Below are positions 24,568-32,816 of a DNA stretch of 55,007 nucleotides, piece by piece. The DNA is from Nocardioides sp. GTDB taxonomy: Bacteria; Actinomycetota; Actinomycetes; Propionibacteriales; Nocardioidaceae. Within the stretch, counting starts at the first letter, position 1. Each line of letters begins with the position of its first letter. The position numbers were made by a program, and so were the translations under genes. Where the stretch lies: contig PBYI01000058.1 of the NCBI GenBank assembly GCA_002729525.1, positions 1 through 55,007 of the forward strand, in the 5' to 3' direction. The notes beneath the pieces were generated by a model. The model worked only from the letters and a program-made list of their open reading frames with translations. It did not search any database and had not been told where the DNA came from.

Positions 24568-25752
24568 ATGAGCCTCGACGCCGCCCCCCTGAGCCCCGCT
24601 TCGTCCGACCTGCTGCCCGAGGCGGCGCCGGCCGGCGCCGCCTCGGGACCGCTGGCCGGCTTCACCATCGGCGTCACCGCCGCCCGCAAGGTCGAGGAGC
24701 AGACCCAGCTCTTCGAGCGGCGCGGCGCGGCGGTCGAGTGGGCACCGGCCCTCTCGATGGACCCCAACCGGGTCGAGGAGTCGGTGCTGCGGCCGGCCAC
24801 CGAGCGGGTCGTGGCCGAGCCGCCCGACATGTTCGTGTGCACGACCGGCATCGGCATGCGGGCGTGGCTGGAGGCCGCCGAGGAGTGGGGCCTGCGCGAG
24901 GCCCTGCTCGACGCGCTCCGCCCGGCCGAGATCCTCGCCCGCGGTCCCAAGTCGGTCGGTGCCCTGCGCGGTGCGGGCCTGCGCGAGCTGTGGGCGCCGG
25001 AGTCGGAGATGTTCGAGGACGTGCTCGAGCACCTACGAGGGCGCGACCTGTCCGGCAAGCGGATCGTGGTGCAGGAGCACGGACAGTCGCTGTCGATGGT
25101 CGCGCACGCGCTGCGGCGCCAGGGCGCCGAGGTCGAGAACATCTCGGTCTACCGGGTGCTCTCGGCGGAGGACCCGACCCCGATGTTCCGGATGATCGAC
25201 CTGATCGCGGAGGAGCGGCTGGACGCGGTGACGTTCACGTCCGCGCCGGCGATCGCGGCGCTCATGGAGGCCGCCGCCTCGGTGGGGCGCCGCGACGACG
25301 TGGTCAGCGCGTTCCAGGCCGACGTGCTCGCCGTGGCGGTCGGACCGGTGACCGCGGCGGCGTTCGAGCTGTGGGGCGTGCCGTCCGTCTACCCCGAGCG
25401 CTCCCGGCTGGCCGCCATGGTGAAGCTGATGGAGACCGAGCTGCCCTCGCGCCGCGCCGGCACCGCGATCGAGCTCGCCACCGGCCAGCAGCTGCTCCTG
25501 CACGGCGAGCAGGTGCTGGTCGACGGCGTGGAGGTGCGGCTCTCCCCCGCCCCCGCCGCCGTGCTCGCCGCCCTCGTCGCCAACCCCGGCAACGTCATCC
25601 CGCGCCGCGCGCTGCTCGCCATGCTGCCCAGCGGCACCGCCGGCTCCGAGCACGCCGTCGAGATGGCCGTCGCCCGGTTGCGCGCCGCCCTCGGGACCCG
25701 CGCCGTGCAGACCGTCGTCAAGCGCGGGTACCGCCTCGCCATCTCCCTCTGA
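24568..25752 (+). CDS. nnaR: HemD-winged-helix fusion regulator (NnaR-type)
   Basis: 394 residues, ATG preceded by AGGAG. Residues about 30-290 are a uroporphyrinogen-III synthase-like domain (FTIGVTAARKVEEQTQLFER, TFTSAPAIAALMEAA, AVAVGPVTAAAFELWG). Residues about 300-394 are an OmpR/PhoB-type DNA-binding domain ending in EMAVARLRAALGTRAVQTVV and KRGYRLAI. In Mycobacterium the same fusion, NnaR, is a co-activator of nitrate/nitrite assimilation genes with GlnR. It follows nirD by 41 bases, matching that role. Whether the HemD domain is still catalytic is not evident. Confidence 0.88.
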   Translation: MSLDAAPLSPASSDLLPEAAPAGAASGPLAGFTIGVTAARKVEEQTQLFERRGAAVEWAPALSMDPNRVEESVLRPATERVVAEPPDMFVCTTGIGMRAWLEAAEEWGLREALLDALRPAEILARGPKSVGALRGAGLRELWAPESEMFEDVLEHLRGRDLSGKRIVVQEHGQSLSMVAHALRRQGAEVENISVYRVLSAEDPTPMFRMIDLIAEERLDAVTFTSAPAIAALMEAAASVGRRDDVVSAFQADVLAVAVGPVTAAAFELWGVPSVYPERSRLAAMVKLMETELPSRRAGTAIELATGQQLLLHGEQVLVDGVEVRLSPAPAAVLAALVANPGNVIPRRALLAMLPSGTAGSEHAVEMAVARLRAALGTRAVQTVVKRGYRLAISL

Positions 25753-25754
25753 CG

Positions 25755-25818
25755 TCGACCCGGCGCAAGTTTGCGCCGGGTCGATGCCGAGCCGTCGTAC
25801 ATGTACGACGGGTCGGCG
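25755..25818. repeat. Double-hairpin intergenic repeat, copy B
   Basis: Stem 1: TCGACCCGGCGCAA (25755-25768) pairs perfectly with TTGCGCCGGGTCGA (25771-25784). Stem 2 contains the 20-bp perfect palindrome CCGTCGTACATGTACGACGG (25792-25811) flanked by CCGA and TCGG. It separates the convergent nnaR-type and lipoprotein genes and almost fills the 66-base gap, so it likely acts as a bidirectional terminator. Confidence 0.92.
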
Positions 25819-26412
25819 TCAGGTGCAGGTGAGCTCGATCGTGCCGTCGAGGGCCTCGCCCTCGTCCGACGTGAAGGACGCCGTGCCGGAGGCGGCGAGC
25901 CCGTCGACGGCGACACCGGCCAGAGCGTCGCCCGCGGCGGACCAGTGCCCGTAGCCCGGCAGCTCCAGGTCCACGAGCGGCTCGTTGGCGTCGGCGTACT
26001 CCCCCAGGTCGGCCGCACCGTCGACCAGGAACACGCTCGCCTCGTAGGGACTGCCCACGACGGCACCGTCGTCGCCGAGGAGCGGCAGGTAGGCCTGCAG
26101 GGTGGGTCCGAGCGTTCGGCACAGGTACGGCGACCCGCTCGCGGCGAACTCGAACGTCGGCAGGTCGCCCAGGCTCACCGAGACCGTGCCGCCACCCGAG
26201 GCGAGCGACTCCTGGACGTCTTCGGCGACCTCCTCGGCCCCGGCGACGGCCTCCTCGATCCGCTCCTCTCCACCCGCGGCCCCACCCGCGGCCTCGTCCG
26301 ACCCGGAGCACGCGCCGACCGCGAGCAGCACCGGCACGAGGACCGCGGTGATCGGCCCACCGAGCGGCGCACCGAGCAGCCCGCCGCGGCGCGGCACACC
26401 TCCGGCGCTCAT
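25819..26412 (-). CDS. Lipoprotein, hypothetical
   Basis: 197 residues. After a Gly/Arg-rich N-terminus a hydrophobic segment (AVLVPVLLAV) ends in the lipobox VGAC, followed by a Ser/Gly/Glu linker with a helical stretch (EERIEEAVAGAEEVAEDVQE) and a beta-rich domain with two Cys (LCRT, LTCT) that may pair. The ATG overlaps the stop of the secreted-protein gene (ATGA). Extracellular, function unknown. Confidence 0.8.
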   Translation of the reverse strand: MSAGGVPRRGGLLGAPLGGPITAVLVPVLLAVGACSGSDEAAGGAAGGEERIEEAVAGAEEVAEDVQESLASGGGTVSVSLGDLPTFEFAASGSPYLCRTLGPTLQAYLPLLGDDGAVVGSPYEASVFLVDGAADLGEYADANEPLVDLELPGYGHWSAAGDALAGVAVDGLAASGTASFTSDEGEALDGTIELTCT

Positions 26413-27158
26413 CGGATGCGCAGCGAGAGCTGGTCGGCGTACGCGCCGGTGACCCCGGTGGCGCCCCGCTTGGCGACCACCTGCACCTTCGCCTTCCAGG
26501 CTCGGCCCGGGACCCGGCCGGTGGCCACCCGCTTGGCCAGCATCGTGGTCTCGTCGCCCTCGACGTCGGGGCTGGGGTCACGGTCGGCGCGGGTGACCGG
26601 CTTGAGGCGCAGCGGCGTGCCGACCTTGCGTCCCTTGCGTGACAGCCACGTCACCGTCACCGCCATCCGGTCCTCGTTGCTGGGGTAGCCGCCCAGCCAG
26701 CCGACCAGCCGCGCGCGGGCCCCCTTGCGGATCCTCGACTGGTGCTTCTTCAGGCCGATCACCTGCACCGCGCGGCCCGTGGTCGCCGAGGAGGTCTTGT
26801 ACGCCCCGACGAAGTACTGCCGGCCGCGGCTGCCCGGGCCCGGCGAGTTCTTCGCCAGGTAGGTGCCGTACGCCGCGGGGTCGGGCGCGTTGCCGTCGTA
26901 CCGGCGTGCCGTGAAGGCGTCGGTGGTGCGCCAGGCCTTGAGCGTGGCGGGCGGGTAGTAGTCGGTGACCTTGCCCGTGGTCTTCTCGGCGCTGCCGTTG
27001 CGGATCAGGTTGCCGGTCCAGCCCGCGCCGGCCGCCTGCGCGGGGGCCGGTCCGGGGGCTGCGGCCCAGACGAGGGCCGCCGCGAGGAGCGCGACGAGCG
27101 GCGCGACGAGGCGCGCCGTCACGCGACGGACGGGAGTGCTGACGCTGGGAGTCCTCAT
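26409..27158 (-). CDS. Secreted protein, jelly-roll-like, hypothetical
   Basis: 249 residues starting MRTPSVSTPVRRVTARLVAP, with a signal peptide cleaved near APAQAAGA. The mature part begins with a GNLIRNGSAE motif typical of secreted carbohydrate-binding-module-like beta-sandwiches and is rich in basic residues (LKKHQSRIRKGARARLVGW). No catalytic motif was recognised. It is co-transcribed with the lipoprotein. It might bind envelope glycan; this is inference from the motif only. Confidence 0.75.
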   Translation of the reverse strand: MRTPSVSTPVRRVTARLVAPLVALLAAALVWAAAPGPAPAQAAGAGWTGNLIRNGSAEKTTGKVTDYYPPATLKAWRTTDAFTARRYDGNAPDPAAYGTYLAKNSPGPGSRGRQYFVGAYKTSSATTGRAVQVIGLKKHQSRIRKGARARLVGWLGGYPSNEDRMAVTVTWLSRKGRKVGTPLRLKPVTRADRDPSPDVEGDETTMLAKRVATGRVPGRAWKAKVQVVAKRGATGVTGAYADQLSLRIR

Positions 27159-27206
27159 GCCGTCCAGGCTGGTCGGACCAGCACCCGGGCGCATCGGAAG
27201 AACCTC

Positions 27207-29876
27207 CTAGGTTGTGCCGTCCCGCGTCGTGGACGGTCGGTGCTCACGCGCCCAGGCAGCGGCCTCGCCGCGGCCGAGCACCCCGAGCTTGCGGTAGACG
27301 CTGGTGAGGTGGACCGCGACGGTCTTGGGCGAGAGGAACAGCCGCTCGGCGACGTCGGCGTTGCGCAGCCCCTGTGCCACCAGCTCGAGCACCTCGAGCT
27401 CCTTGCTGGTCAGGCCGGCGGGGTGGGCCCGGGTCGAGGCTCGCGGCTCGGGCGGCACCGAACGGGCGCCGAGATCGCGGGCCCGGCGCCGAGCGAGGCG
27501 GGCCGGCACGACGGCGCCGAGCGCCTCGAGGCGTCGTACCGCGCGCAGCACGTCCTCGACGTCGTCGGAGCCCAGCAGGGCCAGTGCGGCGTCGTAGCGA
27601 CAGCCGAGGGCGTCCCACCCGTCCGCTGCGGCCCGGGCGCGACCCGCGAGCTCGGCGCCGGCCGGACCCGCAGGAGCCGGGCCGTCCGGGTCGATGCCGA
27701 TCCGGTGCGCCCACAGCGCCACGTCGCGCGCCAGGTCGACCTGCTCGACGTGCAGGTCCCGCGCTCGGGCGACCTCCTTGGCGGCCCGGTCCGCGTCGCC
27801 GGCCAACCAGGCCGCCTCGGCGCGGGCCAGCCGGGCCGGCACCTGCAGCTGCGGCTGACCGGACCGCTCCGCCAGCTCGAGGGCCTGGTCCAGCTCGGTG
27901 TCGGGCGTGGCGCCGGGTGTGCCGCCGGTGCCGCGTCGTACGGCGACCAGCCCGCGTACGACGTGCCGCTCGGCCTCGGTCGTGGAGTCGGGCTCGGCCG
28001 TCGACGATGCCTCCTCCAGCGCTTCGTCCCACCGCCCGAGGTGCAGCAGCGCGATCGCCCGGGCCCGGCGCAGGCCGGACACGTAGGCCTCGAGGTGGTG
28101 CTCCTCGGCGTGCGCGAGCATCGACGGGAGGCGTTCCTCCAGGTCGGACAGGCGCCGCTCCTGGAGGAGCAGGCAGCACTCGTTGTAGCGGGCCCGGCCG
28201 ACCAGGGCGTCGTCCGGCACCTCGGCCGCGCGTGCCACCGCGTCGGCCATGACGTCCTCCCAGCGCTCGCCCAGCAGCGCGAGGCAGCAGGCCTCGATGT
28301 TGAGCAGCTCGGCCTCCAGGTCGACCCGGGCCAGCACGGTCGCGTCCTGCTGCGCGGCACGGACGTGCTCCAGCGCGTCACCGAGGCGGTTGTTGAGCCC
28401 GAGCACCCGCGACAGCGCGGTACGAGCGGCGACCAGGTCGGCGCTCGGCCCGAGCGGCTGGAGGAGCGCGATGGCACGGCGTACCGACTGCTCGGCCTCC
28501 TCCGAGCGGCCCGCCGCCTGCTCGATCCAGCAGCCCTCCGACAGGGCACGGGCCAGGCGGACCGGGTCGCCGAGCCGCTCCCAGTGGTCGAGCCCGCGGC
28601 GACGCGCGGCGAGGGCGTCGTCGTGCTCGTTGAGCAGGCCGTGGGCGCGGGCGAGTCCGTCCTCCAGCGGGGCGACGACCTCGGGCGTCCCGACCGGCCC
28701 GGCTCTCCCGGTCGGTCCATCCGGTTCCCCCGTGGCGGCGGCCAACGCCTGGCGGTAGTGCCGTACGGCGGCCCGCACGGACCCGACCCGGCCGGCACGC
28801 TCAGCCGCCAGTCGGGCGTGGTGCAGCGTCCGGCCCCGGTCGCCGGCGCCACTGGCGTGCGCGGCGAGCAGGGCGTGGTCGTCGCTGCCGAGCGCGTCGA
28901 GCGTCTCCAGCAACCGGCGGTGCAGAGCGGTACGTCGCCGGCCGGGCACGGCGTGGACGACGGTCTGGCGGGTGATCTCATGGCGGAAGCGCAGCCGGTC
29001 GCCGTCGACCAGCAGCCCGCGTCGTACGAGATCGCGCTCGGCGCGCTCGGACAGCACCGCTTCGCGGACCTCGGCGTCGCGCAGCAGCCGGTCGCCGGCA
29101 ACGGCCGCGAGGTCGAGCTCCTCGCGCACCTCCGCGTCGAGACCCGCGACCTGTCCGAGCACGACGTCGCGCACCGAGGGCGGCGCCTCTGCGCCCGGCG
29201 ACCGGAGCAGCTCGACGAGGAAGAACGGGTTGCCACCCGTCAGGTCGTGCAGGACGCCAGGGTCGCGGGTGTCTGCGCCGGTCAGCGCGGCCACGCCGTC
29301 GCGGGAGAGCCGGGGCACGTCCAGACGCCGACTGGCGGGCAGACGGACGATCTCGCCCAGGGCGGTGCGGACCTGGTCGGGAACGTCCTCGTCGTCCTCG
29401 CGGCAGGTCAGGACCAGCATCACGGGCGCGTCCACGACCCGGCGCGCGACAGCCTCGACGAGGTCGAGTGAGGCGTCGTCGGCCCAGTGCACGTCCTCGA
29501 CCACGAGTCCGCGGACCACGCTGGCGGGCAGCGGTGCGCGCACAGCCCCGAGGACGGCCGCGAACAGCGCCGTACGGTCGTCGGCCTCGAGCGCCGCGGC
29601 GACGCCGGGTCCCAGGTCGCCGGCGAGGTCGTGCCACGGCGCCAGCGGGCGGCGCGCGGCCTGGACGTCACAGCGGCCGGTGGACCACCGGGCGGTCGGA
29701 GCGTCCTCGACCGCGCCCGCCACCAGTCGGTCGACCAGCGAGGTCTTGCCGATACCGGCCTCACCGCGCACGACGACGACCCTGCCCGAGCCCGCAGCGG
29801 CGTCGGCGGCCCAGCGGGTCAGGGCCGCCAGCTGCTCCTCGCGCTCGACGAGCGCCTCGGGGACCGACGCGGTCAC
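27207..29876 (-). CDS. LuxR-family regulator with AAA ATPase domain (LAL type)
   Basis: 889 residues from GTG 29876. Walker A is GEAGIGKTS (residues 38-46) and Walker B is LVVEDVHWADD near 125. A long TPR-like helical middle (about 300-780) is followed by a C-terminal LuxR helix-turn-helix (LTSKELEVLELVAQGLRNAD and LSPKTVAVHL). LAL regulators are ATP-dependent activators responding to small ligands. It is unclear what it controls; the secreted-protein pair starts 49 bases downstream of its stop on the same strand and may be a target. Confidence 0.93.
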   Translation of the reverse strand: MTASVPEALVEREEQLAALTRWAADAAAGSGRVVVVRGEAGIGKTSLVDRLVAGAVEDAPTARWSTGRCDVQAARRPLAPWHDLAGDLGPGVAAALEADDRTALFAAVLGAVRAPLPASVVRGLVVEDVHWADDASLDLVEAVARRVVDAPVMLVLTCREDDEDVPDQVRTALGEIVRLPASRRLDVPRLSRDGVAALTGADTRDPGVLHDLTGGNPFFLVELLRSPGAEAPPSVRDVVLGQVAGLDAEVREELDLAAVAGDRLLRDAEVREAVLSERAERDLVRRGLLVDGDRLRFRHEITRQTVVHAVPGRRRTALHRRLLETLDALGSDDHALLAAHASGAGDRGRTLHHARLAAERAGRVGSVRAAVRHYRQALAAATGEPDGPTGRAGPVGTPEVVAPLEDGLARAHGLLNEHDDALAARRRGLDHWERLGDPVRLARALSEGCWIEQAAGRSEEAEQSVRRAIALLQPLGPSADLVAARTALSRVLGLNNRLGDALEHVRAAQQDATVLARVDLEAELLNIEACCLALLGERWEDVMADAVARAAEVPDDALVGRARYNECCLLLQERRLSDLEERLPSMLAHAEEHHLEAYVSGLRRARAIALLHLGRWDEALEEASSTAEPDSTTEAERHVVRGLVAVRRGTGGTPGATPDTELDQALELAERSGQPQLQVPARLARAEAAWLAGDADRAAKEVARARDLHVEQVDLARDVALWAHRIGIDPDGPAPAGPAGAELAGRARAAADGWDALGCRYDAALALLGSDDVEDVLRAVRRLEALGAVVPARLARRRARDLGARSVPPEPRASTRAHPAGLTSKELEVLELVAQGLRNADVAERLFLSPKTVAVHLTSVYRKLGVLGRGEAAAWAREHRPSTTRDGTT

Positions 29877-29920
29877 CGTCGCGATGCTAGCGAGCCCCGC
29901 TCCTCACCGCCCCCGGTTCG

Positions 29921-29984
29921 TCGACCCGTCGCAAGTTTGCGCCGGGTCGATGCCGAGCCGTCGTACATGTACGACGGGTCGATC
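29921..29984. repeat. Double-hairpin intergenic repeat, copy C
   Basis: TCGACCCGTCGCAA pairs with TTGCGCCGGGTCGA (one G-T/mismatch position), 29921-29950, followed by the same CCGTCGTACATGTACGACGG palindrome as copy B. It lies between the LuxR-type gene start (29876) and the siroheme synthase stop (29985), i.e. at the 3' end of the latter. Confidence 0.92.
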
Positions 29985-31295
29985 TCAGGAGCCCGCGCCC
30001 TCGGAGGTCGCGAAGGCCTCGGTCGAGAGCACCCGGTCGGGGTAGCGGTCGCGGTGGGCGACGGCGACGACGTCGCCGACCACGATGATCGCGGGAGGAC
30101 GGACCTGCTGGGTGACGAGGTCGTCGGTGAGCTCGGCGAGCGTGCTGAGGACCGTGCGCTGGCCCGGGAGGCTGCCGTCGCTGACGACCGCGACCGGGGT
30201 CGCAGGGTCCTTGCCACCGGCGAGCAGCGCGGCGCTGATCTGCGGGGCGTGCTCGACGGCCATCATCAGCAGCAGGGTGCCGCTGAGCCGGGCCAGGGCG
30301 TCCCAGTCGACCATCGAACGCTCGTGGCCGGGCGGCAGGTGGCCCGAGACCACGGCGAACTCGTGCGCGACGCCGCGGTGGGTCACCGGGATGCCGGCGA
30401 GACCGGGTACGGCGATCGGGGTGCTGATGCCGGGCACGACCGTCACCGGCACACCGGCCGCCCGGCAGGCGAGCACCTCCTCGTAGCCGCGGCCGAAGAC
30501 GAAGCTGTCGCCACCCTTGAACCGCACCACCCGGCGGCCCGAGCGGGCCTGCTCGATGATGATCCGGTTGATCTCCTCCTGCTGCGCGGCACGACCGCGG
30601 GGCAGCTTGGCGACGTCGTACAGCTCGACGTCCGAGGGGAGGTCGCCCAGGGCCTCGCGGGGTGCGAGCCGGTCGGCCACCACCACGTCGGCCTCGCGCA
30701 GCGCGCGCCGGGCCGCCAGCGGGAGCAGCTCGGGGTCGCCGGGCCCGCCGCCAACCAGGATCACGCCGGGGACGGTGCCGCCGACCGGCGCGGGCGCCCG
30801 GGTCGAGCCGTCGGGGCCGGCGCCGAGGGTGCCGTCGTGCAGGCCGTCGAGCACCTGGTCGCGGACGGCCGCCGAGCGGCGCGGCTCGCGGGTGCCGAGC
30901 ACCGCGACGGTCAGCCCGGCGGCGACGCCGCTGGCGGGGGTCCAGGCCGAGCCGCGGGTCGCGTCGTCGGAGCGGACGCAGAACGTGTGGCGTTCCTCGG
31001 CGGCGGCGCCGACGCGGTCGTTGACCTCCGGGTCGTCGGTGGCCGCGACGACGTACCAGGCGCCGTCGACGTCCGCGGCCTCGAAGCCTCGGCGCTCCCA
31101 GGTGATCTCGCCGCCGCCGGCCAGTCCCTCCACGGCCGGCGTCACGTCGGGCGCGACGACGACCACGCGGGCGCCGGCGGCGAGCAGACCGGGCACGCGT
31201 CGCTGGGCGACGTGCCCACCGCCCACGACCAGGACCTTGCGGTCGCGCAGCACCAGGCCGGCGGGGTACGGGCGTGACTCGTCGGTTCCCTCCAC
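29985..31295 (-). CDS. cysG: Siroheme synthase (precorrin-2 dehydrogenase/ferrochelatase plus methyltransferase)
   Basis: 436 residues from GTG 31295. The N-terminal NAD-binding dehydrogenase/ferrochelatase domain has VLVVGGGHVAQRRVPG (about 21-36). The C-terminal half is a uroporphyrinogen-III C-methyltransferase: VILVGGGPGDPELLPLAARR, VRFKGGDSFVFGRGYEE and PVTHRGVAHEFAVVSGH. Together these convert uroporphyrinogen III to siroheme, the cofactor of NirB and sulfite reductase. It is placed near the nitrite genes but separated by three other genes. Repeat copy C follows its stop. Confidence 0.93.
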   Translation of the reverse strand: MEGTDESRPYPAGLVLRDRKVLVVGGGHVAQRRVPGLLAAGARVVVVAPDVTPAVEGLAGGGEITWERRGFEAADVDGAWYVVAATDDPEVNDRVGAAAEERHTFCVRSDDATRGSAWTPASGVAAGLTVAVLGTREPRRSAAVRDQVLDGLHDGTLGAGPDGSTRAPAPVGGTVPGVILVGGGPGDPELLPLAARRALREADVVVADRLAPREALGDLPSDVELYDVAKLPRGRAAQQEEINRIIIEQARSGRRVVRFKGGDSFVFGRGYEEVLACRAAGVPVTVVPGISTPIAVPGLAGIPVTHRGVAHEFAVVSGHLPPGHERSMVDWDALARLSGTLLLMMAVEHAPQISAALLAGGKDPATPVAVVSDGSLPGQRTVLSTLAELTDDLVTQQVRPPAIIVVGDVVAVAHRDRYPDRVLSTEAFATSEGAGS

Positions 31296-31315
31296 CGCGC
31301 CATCATCGCGGCAGG

Positions 31316-31876
31316 TCAGACCTCGGTCGACCCCCACCCCACGTGTCCGAGCACACGTCCGGCCACCTCGTCGGGGGTCAGATCGGTCGTGTCGAGCACC
31401 AGGTCGGCGGTCGCGTGCAGCCACGGCCGGGCGGCGTCGTACGCCGCGAGGTGTCGCAGGCGCCAGTCCCGCGCGCCCGCCTCCACCCGGTCGCCCTCGA
31501 TGCGCCGGCGCAGCGTCGCGTCGTCGGCGTGCAGCAGCAGGTGCACCACCTCGAAGCCGTCGGCCTCCAGTCCGGCGCGCAGCTCGCGCCAGTAGTCCTC
31601 GACGAGCACCGACTGGACCGCGACGAGCGCCTGCCCGGTGGCGTCGGCCAGCTCGGCCGCGACGACCGGCACCAGGCGCCGCCAGGACGGCAGCTGCTGG
31701 AAGTCGGTGATGCCCTCGGCGGCGATCCGGTCGGCGAGGTGCTCGCGCAGGAGGAAGCCGACCCACTCGGGATCGAACAGTCGCAGCCCCGGCGCGCGCT
31801 CCACCAGGAGACGGCCCGTGGTGGTCTTGCCGGCGCCGAAGGTGCCGCCGAGCCAGACCAGGCGGCGGGTGCTCAC
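31316..31876 (-). CDS. P-loop kinase/AAA protein
   Basis: 186 residues from GTG overlapping the stop of the universal stress protein (GTGA). Walker A is GGTFGAGKTTT near the N-terminus; LIVEDxW-like VLVEDYWRELRAGLEADG follows, then a lid-like Arg-rich stretch (LRRRIEGDRVEAGARDWRLR). It resembles small nucleotide- or antibiotic-kinase-like P-loop proteins (TmrB/CPT-like). The substrate cannot be told. It is co-transcribed with the stress protein. Confidence 0.8.
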   Translation of the reverse strand: MSTRRLVWLGGTFGAGKTTTGRLLVERAPGLRLFDPEWVGFLLREHLADRIAAEGITDFQQLPSWRRLVPVVAAELADATGQALVAVQSVLVEDYWRELRAGLEADGFEVVHLLLHADDATLRRRIEGDRVEAGARDWRLRHLAAYDAARPWLHATADLVLDTTDLTPDEVAGRVLGHVGWGSTEV

Positions 31877-32253
31877 CCCTTGACGACCAGCACCGGGCAG
31901 GGTGCGTCGAGCAGCACGCGCTGGGCGTTGCTGCCGAGGATCAGCTTGCCCACGGGGCTGCGCCGGCGCAGGCCGATCACGACGAGCTCGGCGTCGTGGG
32001 TCTCGGCGAGGCTCACCAGGTCCTCGGCGGGCTCGAAGCCGCGGGTGAGCCGGCGCAGCTCGTAGGCGACGCCCGACTCGTCGAGCCGGGCCTGCACCTG
32101 CGCCAGGTCGGGCTCGGTCTCCTCGCCCGCCCGGGGCCGGTGGGAGTGGACCACCACCAGGTCGGCCCCGCGCAGCTGCGCCTCGACGATCGCCCGCTCC
32201 AGGGCTGCCTCGCCCTCGGACTTGGGCACGTATCCCACGACCACGGTCGGCAT
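31873..32253 (-). CDS. Universal stress protein (UspA family)
   Basis: 126 residues starting MPTVVVGYVPKSEGEAALER (a GTG 3 codons upstream is possible). It has the Usp alpha/beta fold ending with the ATP-binding motif GLRRRSPVGKLILGSNAQRV, which follows the G-2x-G-9x-G(S/T) pattern. Usually induced in stress and dormancy. It overlaps the P-loop kinase gene by 4 bases and faces a divergent hypothetical gene across about 110 bases. Confidence 0.9.
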   Translation of the reverse strand: MPTVVVGYVPKSEGEAALERAIVEAQLRGADLVVVHSHRPRAGEETEPDLAQVQARLDESGVAYELRRLTRGFEPAEDLVSLAETHDAELVVIGLRRRSPVGKLILGSNAQRVLLDAPCPVLVVKG

Positions 32254-32366
32254 GGGTCGCACGCTACCCGCCGGGTCGGTGGGCGCGGCTCGCCCGCGGG
32301 GTCGGGGGCGGCGGCACCTGTGGAGAGCCGGTGGTCACCGGACGTGGCACGGGCCAGGGTGGAGGG

Positions 32367-32798
32367 GTGAGCGACCTGCCCGCCCCCGGACTGCTGGAGC
32401 CGGTGCCCGCGCGCACCGCGCTGCTCCTGCGCCGGGCGGTCTGCCGGCTGCTCGACGAGCCCGCGGGGGTACGCCGCGCGGTGCACGTGGGCGTCCCGCA
32501 CGAGGTCTGGCAGACCGTCGAGGACTCCCCGGCCGACGACGGCCTCCGGGTCGACGTGCTGCACGCGTGCCTGACCCGCCTCACGCCGTACGACGGGCGC
32601 GCGCCGGAGGCGCTGGTCTGGCTGACCCGTGCCGGGGCGATGGAGCCCGAGGACGACGACCTGGCCTGGGCGTCGGCCGCCTGGACGGTCGCGGCGGAGT
32701 CGGCCCGCCGGCTGCCGATGGCGGTGGTGACACCGCAGGGCTGGTTCGACCCGCGCACCGGCACGAGCCGGACCTGGGCCCGGACCCGACGACGCTGA
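32367..32798 (+). CDS. Hypothetical protein
   Basis: 143 residues from GTG 32367, preceded by GGTGGAGGG. Helical N-terminus (ALLLRRAVCRLLDEPAGVRR), then RVDVLHACLTRLTPYDGRAP and a Trp-rich end (WASAAWTVAAESARRLPMAV, GWFDPRTGTSRTW). No family or motif was recognised. Good coding bias and a clear start support it. It converges on the glutamate-cysteine ligase-like gene with an 18-base gap. Confidence 0.65.
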   Translation: MSDLPAPGLLEPVPARTALLLRRAVCRLLDEPAGVRRAVHVGVPHEVWQTVEDSPADDGLRVDVLHACLTRLTPYDGRAPEALVWLTRAGAMEPEDDDLAWASAAWTVAAESARRLPMAVVTPQGWFDPRTGTSRTWARTRRR

Positions 32799-32816
32799 GC
32801 CGGCCGGGGTCCTGCG

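Noticed and set aside
21709..29984. Double-hairpin repeats as a CRISPR array
   Set aside because: Copies are 4 kb apart, without regular spacers or cas genes.
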